This document shows, in pieces, positions 43,935-49,143 of a stretch of DNA of 49,143 bases (the first letter of the stretch is position 1; every line of letters begins with the position of its first letter). Location of the stretch: assembly GCA_002104905.1 (NCBI GenBank), contig MCFE01000657.1, forward strand, positions 1 to 49,143. The letters run 5' to 3'. A program made the translations under genes and the position numbers. The notes under the pieces are model-generated. The model saw nothing but the letters and a program-made list of their open reading frames with translations, was not told the origin of the DNA and made no database searches. Source of the stretch: Basidiobolus meristosporus CBS 931.73 (lineage: Eukaryota > Basidiobolomycota > Basidiobolomycetes > Basidiobolales > Basidiobolaceae).

Positions 43935-44053
43935 TGTTGCAAAAGTCTTGGAGATATTGGAAGTGATTGGGAGAACAAGTAGATTATGTGGTTTTCACTT
44001 AATGATTTATTGAATGTAAAAGTAGTATTTATACTTTTACCTGGTGTTGGCAT
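43935..44053 (-). repeat. Partial tandem copy of copia-1 LTR
   Basis: 119 bp nearly identical to 44054-44171, in the same orientation, starting TGTTGCAAAAGTCTTGG and ending at GGTGTTGGCAT where the full LTR begins. A tandem partial duplication of the LTR end. Confidence 0.9.
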
Positions 44054-44403
44054 TGTTGTAAGAGTCTTGGAGATATTGGAAGTGATTGGGAGAACAAGTA
44101 GATTATGTGGTTTTCACTTAATGATTTATTGAATGTAAAAGTGGTATTTATACTTTTACCTGGTCTTGGCATTACAAACACGTAGAATAGGTTAAGGAAG
44201 GTCCCAAGAACATGTGTGCAAAGTTTGGGGCTGTTTGGACAACTTTGAGAATTTTCATGTTCTGGGTACCTGGTATTTTGGTGAAAATATTCTAAGTAAA
44301 TCCCGACAAGAAATTTGGTCAGTATTTTCTAGGATTTGAAGGTAATGATCTAAGTGACTAAGTTAGGTGAATATTTAGGTGGAAATACGAATTTTTTACA
44401 ACA
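44054..44403 (-). repeat. 3' LTR of copia-1 (young copy)
   Basis: 350 bp, TGTTGTAAGAG to TTTTACAACA. The adjacent CTCCCACTCAGC (44404-44415) is the reversed polypurine tract. The 5' LTR would lie beyond 49143. Confidence 0.92.
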
Positions 44404-44419
44404 CTCCCACTCAGCTAAA

Positions 44420-46883
44420 TGTTCATACTGACTAGTCCTAATTTTGACCTAAGATATTCAAACTTGTCTCTAGCTAATGGTTTGGTAAATATGTCTGCAA
44501 TCATTTCATCTGTAGGACAGTAAACTAATCTAACTAAGTTACTCTCTATAGCTTCACGTATGAAATGATGTCTAATATCTATGTGCTTGGTTCTAGCATG
44601 AAAAGTTGGATTTCTACCTAATTGTACACATCCTTGATTATCTTGAAATAAAGTAATAGGCGTTTTTTGACATAGGCCTAAATCTGTAAACAGCTTTCTT
44701 AATCACATTGCTTCTTTTGTAGCCTCACAGGCTGCCATATATTCTGCCTCTGTAGTAGAAAGTGCTACGGTTGGTTGCTTTCTTGAATTCCATGAAATTG
44801 CTCCTTTACAGTAAAGAAAGGTGTATCCTGTGGTGGATCTTCTGTCTTCTAAATTTCGTCCCCAATCAGCATCAGAGTATCCCACAAGATCCTGTTCTGA
44901 ATCCTTATAAGTGTATCTTAAGCAGATATCAGCAGTTCCTTTTAGGTATCTAAAAATCCGCTTAACTGCTGCAATATGATCAGATCCATAATTCTGATTA
45001 TGTTGGCTGACAACTCCCACTGAATATGAGATATCTGGACGTGTTCCAAGCATGATATACATCAGACTGCCGACCATAGATTGATAAGGAAAGTCAGGGC
45101 TTTCAGATGGCACCAAGCTCTCTTGATTTGGTTGAGTTTTGACCAAGTTAAGGTTTGTCTCCATTGGGGTAGCTGCCGGTTTACAGTCTTCCATTTTGTA
45201 CTTCTTTAGTATGTCTTGAATATACTTGGATTGGCTTAGGGTAATAGTCTGGGTACTTCTGTCTATGGAGAACTTAATCCCTAAGTAGTAACTGAGTTCT
45301 CCTAGATCGCACATCTTGAACTCCTTAGATAGGCTGGATTTAGTCTCTTCCAATGTTTCTAGGTTATTGGTGGCTATAATAAGATCATCCACATATAGAG
45401 CTAATAGAACTGGATTTGCTCTATCTGGCTTATAGTATATACTATAGTCAGCATTACTCCTTTTGAAACTCAAAGATTCCAAATAAGAATCTATCTTGCA
45501 ATTCCAGGCTCTCGGTGATTGTTTGAGACCATATAGTGACTTTTTAAGCTTGCAGACCAAATGGGGGTTATCTTGGTCAACAAACCCATCAGGCTGGTCC
45601 ATATACATGTCCTCATCAAGTTCTCCATTCAAAAATGCAGTTTTTACATCCATTTGATGAATAAAAAACTTATACTTGGCTGCAATAGCCAATATTAATC
45701 TGATGGAATTAAACTTGGCTACCGGTGCAAAGGTCTCAGTATAGTCAAGTCCTTTTGTTTGAGAGTATCCTTTGGCTACAAGTCTTGCTTTGTATCTTTC
45801 AATTGTACCATCAGCCTTGTACTTTGTCTTGAAGACCCATCTGCATCCAATTGATTTTTGGTTGATTGGTAATTTGACTAAGTCCCAAGTTTGATTTTCC
45901 ATCAGGGCCTGATATTCCTCAGTCATTGCAGATCTCCAAAACTTCGTCTGAGGGCTATTTAGGGCCTCTTTTACAGTCTGGGGTTCATCAATATGGACTG
46001 AATAGGCATAGGCTAAGTTTGTACCCTCATTAATATAGTAATTTGGGCTATTTCTTGTCCGATTTGATCTCCGGGCATTTGATACTGGAATGATCACTTC
46101 TGGGATATTCCTGGGCACTGATTCTGGCTGAACCACGGTTGTAGAGTCCTCTGGAGTGAAAAAATTTTCATTGCTTTGCTCTGATTCAATCCTGACAATT
46201 GGTGGACTTGAGATCAAATTTTCGTCATCATCTGATGTCATTTTTTGTGAAAATTTTGAATTTTCATCAAACAACACATCCCTGGACTTGATCAGCTTCT
46301 TTGCTTTGGTATTGTAGAGTCTGTATGCCGTACTCTCATTGCAGTAGCCCAAAAATATGCATTTTACACTTTTTGGCTCAAATTTTGACTGATTTCTGGC
46401 CAGTTTTTTGGCATATGCTGTACACCCAAATATTCTTAGATGTTCTGCACTTGGTCTGTGTCCATACCATGCTTCAAATGGAGTAGAATCACGAAGTATT
46501 CTGTTATAACTCCTATTTTTAAGATATACAGCAGTGGCAACTGATTCCGCCCAAAAATCATAGGATAATTTTTGATCATGGATCATAGATCTTGCCATAT
46601 CAATCATTGATCTGTTAGCTTGTTCTGCTACTCCATTTTGCTGTGGGGAGTATGGTACACTAGTCTCTTGCTTTATCCCATGAATTTTGCAGAAGTGGAT
46701 GAAGAGTTTTGAGGTATATTCTCCACCATTGTCAGAGCGTATTTTCTTGATTTTTTCACCAGTTTCTCTCTCCACCATGGCTTTAAACTCCCTTAGCTTA
46801 GACAGAGCTTCTTCCTTTCTCTCCATGAAGTAGACCCATGTGTATCTTGTATAATCATCAATAAAAGTGATTAAATACTTCAT
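44420..46883 (-). pseudogene. pol: Copia-1 pol: integrase core, RT, RNase H
   Basis: Open frame of 726 codons from 46883 to 44703. Integrase: the second catalytic Asp in RSDNGGEY is near residue 48, and the Glu in NGVAEQANR near residue 84. The first Asp (HSDLCGPM) lies in the upstream frame at 47972 and beyond, on the far side of the inserted LTR. RT: MDVKTAFLNGELDE near 425 and catalytic YVDDLI near 497. RNase H: YSDADWGRN near 666 and STTEAEYMA near 712. The frame ends at TGA where the family has TGG (AM*LRKL; 44701-44703). The remaining RNase H (HARTKHIDIRHHF, FTKPLARDKFEY) is open in the same frame down to about 44420. One base change thus separates this copy from a full-length 3' end. 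Confidence 0.93.
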
Positions 46884-47145
46884 CCCGCTGTAGTGGGGTC
46901 ACAGTGACACCCACAGGCAGATGTGCTCATTCTTATGCGTTCACTTCCCTAAAAAGGATTACCCCGCCTATATTATTATCATCCCAAATTTGCAATATTT
47001 CCTATTTTTGTCTATGTGATTATTACTATGCAACCTGACAAACTATTTGTCACTATTAACCCATTGCACAAGCTATTCTTATTCCTTGCCGAGATGCCAA
47101 GATAAGATAGTTACCTTATAAGGCAAGTACCCCAACAGTGCCCAT

Positions 47146-47155
47146 GTCACGTGAC
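47146..47155. promoter_or_regulatory. CACGTG palindrome in the solo LTR
   Basis: GTCACGTGAC is a perfect 10-bp palindrome with a CACGTG E-box core, a typical bHLH binding site. It lies about 230 bp upstream of the LTR's TATA box. Binding is not demonstrated. Confidence 0.45.
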
Positions 47156-47326
47156 CATCTTGGTTTCATAATCCCCCATCTCACTACCATAAGAGGCAAC
47201 CACATGACACAGAGGTTTCACGTTACCACTACCTGATTGGCTAGGTGCTACTATGTCTCGTGGAATAATCCGCCAAGAATTTGCGCTATTTTTAGTACAC
47301 AAAGACATGATTGGTTGTCTACTACC

Positions 47327-47344
47327 TTCTGGAAGCTTCCGGAA
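47327..47344 (+). promoter_or_regulatory. Perfect four-unit heat-shock element in the solo LTR
   Basis: TTCTGGAAGCTTCCGGAA fits TTCnnGAAnnTTCnnGAA exactly, i.e. four alternating 5-bp units of the heat-shock factor site. It ends 35 bp before TATATAAG (47380-47387), a normal promoter distance. Heat-shock factor recognition of alternating nGAAn units is established in fungi; activity here is inferred. Confidence 0.65.
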
Positions 47345-47379
47345 AGTATTTTCTAGCAAGAAATTGAGCAGCAAAAAAG

Positions 47380-47387
47380 TATATAAG
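47380..47387 (+). promoter_or_regulatory. TATA box of the solo LTR
   Basis: TATATAAG, the clearest TATA in this LTR, situated about 490 bp from its left end. Confidence 0.55.
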
Positions 47388-47971
47388 GGAGGCTATCCCT
47401 TAAAAATAAATCATCCCTCTTCCAATATTCCAACTTATTGATTAGTGAGATCACCGCTACCTATTACCACTATTTTCTGACTCAGACCTGACGATACTCC
47501 CAGGAAACCGCGCTGACAGCCAACTGACCTTGGAGGCACTACTTGTGAGGAATACTCAGAGTAGGTATATTTTATTATATTGTTTGTTTTCCCAAGTTTG
47601 TTCTTGTACAGGCAAAGATACTTTTCAGTCTTTGTAACTATTGGTCAAAGCTGCATTCTTATCAAGTCCCTGTTGGTGGAGTTTACAGTTGTTTTGACTT
47701 TGGAAGCTTTAGTACATTGTCATCTCAAAGGATGTCGAAGCCATTATAAACTTTTGTTAAGACGCCAACTAAGTTGGGGATTGTAGTTCAATAGTTTTCC
47801 CTTGACAAGCTTGAGGCTTTATCCCCCATCACATTAGATTAGATAAAAGACCCAGTATTCCTAGCAAGCTTTTGCCAGAGGTTATCGCACCCAGTGAACA
47901 CCCCACACACATTCACACTTGAGAAGTGTTGGCCGTATTTTGCCCTTTGGACTTATACACCACCACACCGC

Positions 47972-48910
47972 CTAAGGATAAATTTTGCATAGGTCCACAC
48001 AGATCTGAGTGAATTAGATCTAATTTTTTCTTAGTTTTGATTAACCCAGAGCTCTTGAACGGTTGTCTGGCTTGTTTCCCATATATGCAGGCTTCATGGT
48101 GCTCCAAATTAGCTTGGGGATCAATCTTTACTCCAGAAATTAGCTGATCTTTGATCATTTTACGCAAATAATCAAAATTGATGTGTCCAAATCTCCTGTG
48201 CCAAAGCATTGGTGTTTCTTCATTTAAGTTACTTATATTGGCTTCCAGATATGATGGAATATAAGTCAACTTGTATAGGTTCTGATCTCTGATGCCCGAA
48301 GCAATATGAGCACCATTTTGATCAGTGATCCTGCATCCAGAATTGTCAAAACTGAAACTGAGTCCTTCTGCTGTGGCCTTGCTTACAGAGAGTAGGTTCT
48401 TGGCTATTTCTGGTACATAGAGTACTTCTTTAAAGGTCAGTGTATGGCTTCCTTCACTGCTTCTAAGGTTTACTTGGATAGTTCCTTCTCCCACTGCATC
48501 AAGTGTTCTATCGTCACCCATGAAAACCTTCTTAATTGGGATTTCTTGATATTGGGTAAAAAGTTCTTTTTGGTGTGTAAAGTGTTGAGAAGCTCCAGAG
48601 TCAATATACCACGTCTGAGAATCCTTGTTTGTGGTCATATTTAGTGCAGATATGAATAGTCTATCTTCAGTTGTTGCAGCATTTCCATATTCAGGCTTCT
48701 TTTGCTGATAATCTCTCTTTTTGAAACACCGGTCTGATGTGTGTCCTTTCCTTTTGCAGTAGTTGCAAAATAGGTTGCTGTTGCCTTTGTAGGGTCTTGG
48801 GTACCTCCTTTGTTGGTTATCATTGCTTATTAAAGCATTTTCTTCTTCCTTCTTATTGGCGCTTGATTTTCTTAATTCTTCATCCAGGAGCCTTCCATAT
48901 AACGTAATTT
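47972..48910 (-). pseudogene. Copia-1 zinc knuckle, protease and GAG-pre-integrase
   Basis: One frame open from about 48905 (no ATG before 48638). The zinc knuckle CNYCKRKGHTSDRC (48771-48730) is CX2CX4HX4C. The protease active site TWYIDSGASQHFT is near 48610. The pre-integrase has LWHRRFGH and a Cys pair reduced to EACIYGKQ, near 48210-48080. HSDLCGPM, with the first integrase Asp, is near 48010. The frame then runs into the inserted LTR and stops at 47913, adding about 19 foreign residues. Upstream, a single-base frameshift separates it from gag. Confidence 0.9.
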
Positions 48911-49143
48911 AAGGTCAAATCTTCAGTTCTGGACTCTAGGGCTGATACAAGGCCCTGAAACTCGTCTGTCAGGCTATTCAGGATGGTAACTATCACATCC
49001 TCATCAGTAGTTGGTACGCCCACAGATTCCATCTCATCTACCAGCAGGGTAATTCTGTTAATTAGATTTTTCATTTCTTCTCCTGGCAGCATCTTTGTAG
49101 TAAAGAATTTTCTTCTCAGATACATTTTCTTGGCAGCTGAACA
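48880..49143 (-). pseudogene. gag: Copia-1 gag, 3' part (truncated by window edge)
   Basis: Residues such as KMLPGEEMKNLINRITLLVD and LNSLTDEFQGLVSAL are typical of the copia gag (UBN2-type) domain. The frame is open from 49125 to the stop at 48880. A single-base shift near 48905 moves the natural continuation (GRLLDEELRK) to the frame of the zinc knuckle. The gag start is outside the window. Confidence 0.88.

Larger units (their letters stand above)
46889..47967 (+). repeat. 1,079-bp solo LTR of an unrelated LTR retrotransposon
   Basis: Terminates in TGTAGTGGGG and CACCACCACA (short inverted TGTRGTGG) and is flanked by the perfect 4-bp duplication CCGC (46885-46888 and 47968-47971). Deleting it restores the copia-1 integrase sequence seen at 1-80. 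It has no internal region and no coding frame of note. The plus orientation is suggested by TATATAAG at 47380-47387 with AATAAA at 47405. Upstream lie a GATAAGATAG pair (47101), a perfect GTCACGTGAC palindrome (47146-47155) and a four-unit heat-shock element (47327-47344). It keeps many CpGs. The family is probably Ty3/gypsy but no other copy is in the window. Confidence 0.9.
44404..49143 (-). mobile_element. Copia-1 element, minus strand, extends beyond window
   Basis: The internal region of the best-preserved copia-1. Gag enters from the right edge (49143), then zinc knuckle, protease and GAG-pre-integrase (48905-47972). A 1,079-bp solo LTR insert follows (46889-47967), then integrase core, RT and most of RNase H in one open frame (46883-44703), and the RNase H tail to 44420. 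Only a gag frameshift near 48905, one nonsense codon at about 44702 and the insert break it. Confidence 0.92.

Noticed and set aside
44700-44703. Repeat-induced point mutation as the cause of decay.
   Set aside because: Some stops are C-to-T changes (for example CAA to TAA near 38248). However, the clearest signal is CpG loss, which fits methylation decay better, and I could not compute dinucleotide indices.
1-49143. Host single-copy genes, tRNA or rRNA genes, CRISPR arrays.
   Set aside because: I found none. Every longer frame belongs to a repeat family with partners in the window, apart from the fragment at 10742-11148.

Overview
This window is AT-rich eukaryotic DNA made almost entirely of transposable elements and their nested remains. 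I see no complete host gene, no tRNA or rRNA and no CRISPR array. The host is most likely a filamentous fungus. The DNA transposases have the layout of fungal Plavaka-type (CMC/CACTA-related) transposases. The intact Ty3/gypsy element is a chromovirus whose reverse transcriptase reads, from memory, like those of Mucoromycota. A short captured gene fragment resembles nuclease-fold or Crinkler-like proteins that are abundant in arbuscular mycorrhizal and related fungi. Mucoromycota is my first guess and Basidiomycota the alternative; the sequence alone does not settle it.

Layout. 1-3936: a decayed copia-1 element (+) with its 3' LTR, abutting a minus-strand copia-1 reverse-transcriptase fragment. 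3937-5738: the transposase end of a Plavaka-like element (copy E, -). 5739-12303: copy A, the most complete Plavaka-like element, with an accessory gene (-) and a transposase gene (+) diverging from a shared spacer; it carries two 211-bp MITEs, a captured gene fragment and a 308-bp insert. 12304-13942: two fragments of the accessory-gene end, a copia RNase H scrap and a copia-1 LTR fragment. 13943-26408: copy B in the opposite orientation, split by a solo LTR (15013-15709) and a full-length chromovirus, gypsy-1 (15940-21858), and carrying a 505-bp MITE. 26409-27565: gypsy-2 integrase remnant. 27776-34620: copia-1 LTR piece, then two copia-2 elements lying tail to tail, one hit by a solo LTR of its own family. 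34625-41428: Plavaka-like copies D and C. 41429-43383: a copia-1 LTR cut by a 5'-truncated copia-2 element (-), then a gypsy-2 scrap. 43384-43934: Plavaka-like copy F. 43935-49143: the youngest-looking copia-1 element (-), running off the right edge and split by a 1,079-bp solo LTR of an unrelated family.

Nesting gives a relative chronology. The Plavaka-like elements are oldest: they are riddled with stops and nearly devoid of CpG. MITEs, copia and gypsy elements landed in them later. The gypsy-1 element, the 46889-47967 solo LTR and the captured gene fragment still carry CpG and look youngest. Five insertions (two gypsy-1, one copia-2 solo LTR, the 1,079-bp solo LTR and the 211-bp MITE family) have target-site duplications that can be read directly, and the three MITEs have matching empty sites in paralogous copies elsewhere in the window.

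The points I consider most worth following are: a perfect four-unit heat-shock element just upstream of the TATA box in the 1,079-bp solo LTR; the CpG-bearing, stop-free captured gene fragment in copy A; the conserved two-gene divergent Plavaka-like transposon; and a MITE family whose ACT/AGT target preference can be shown from the window alone.
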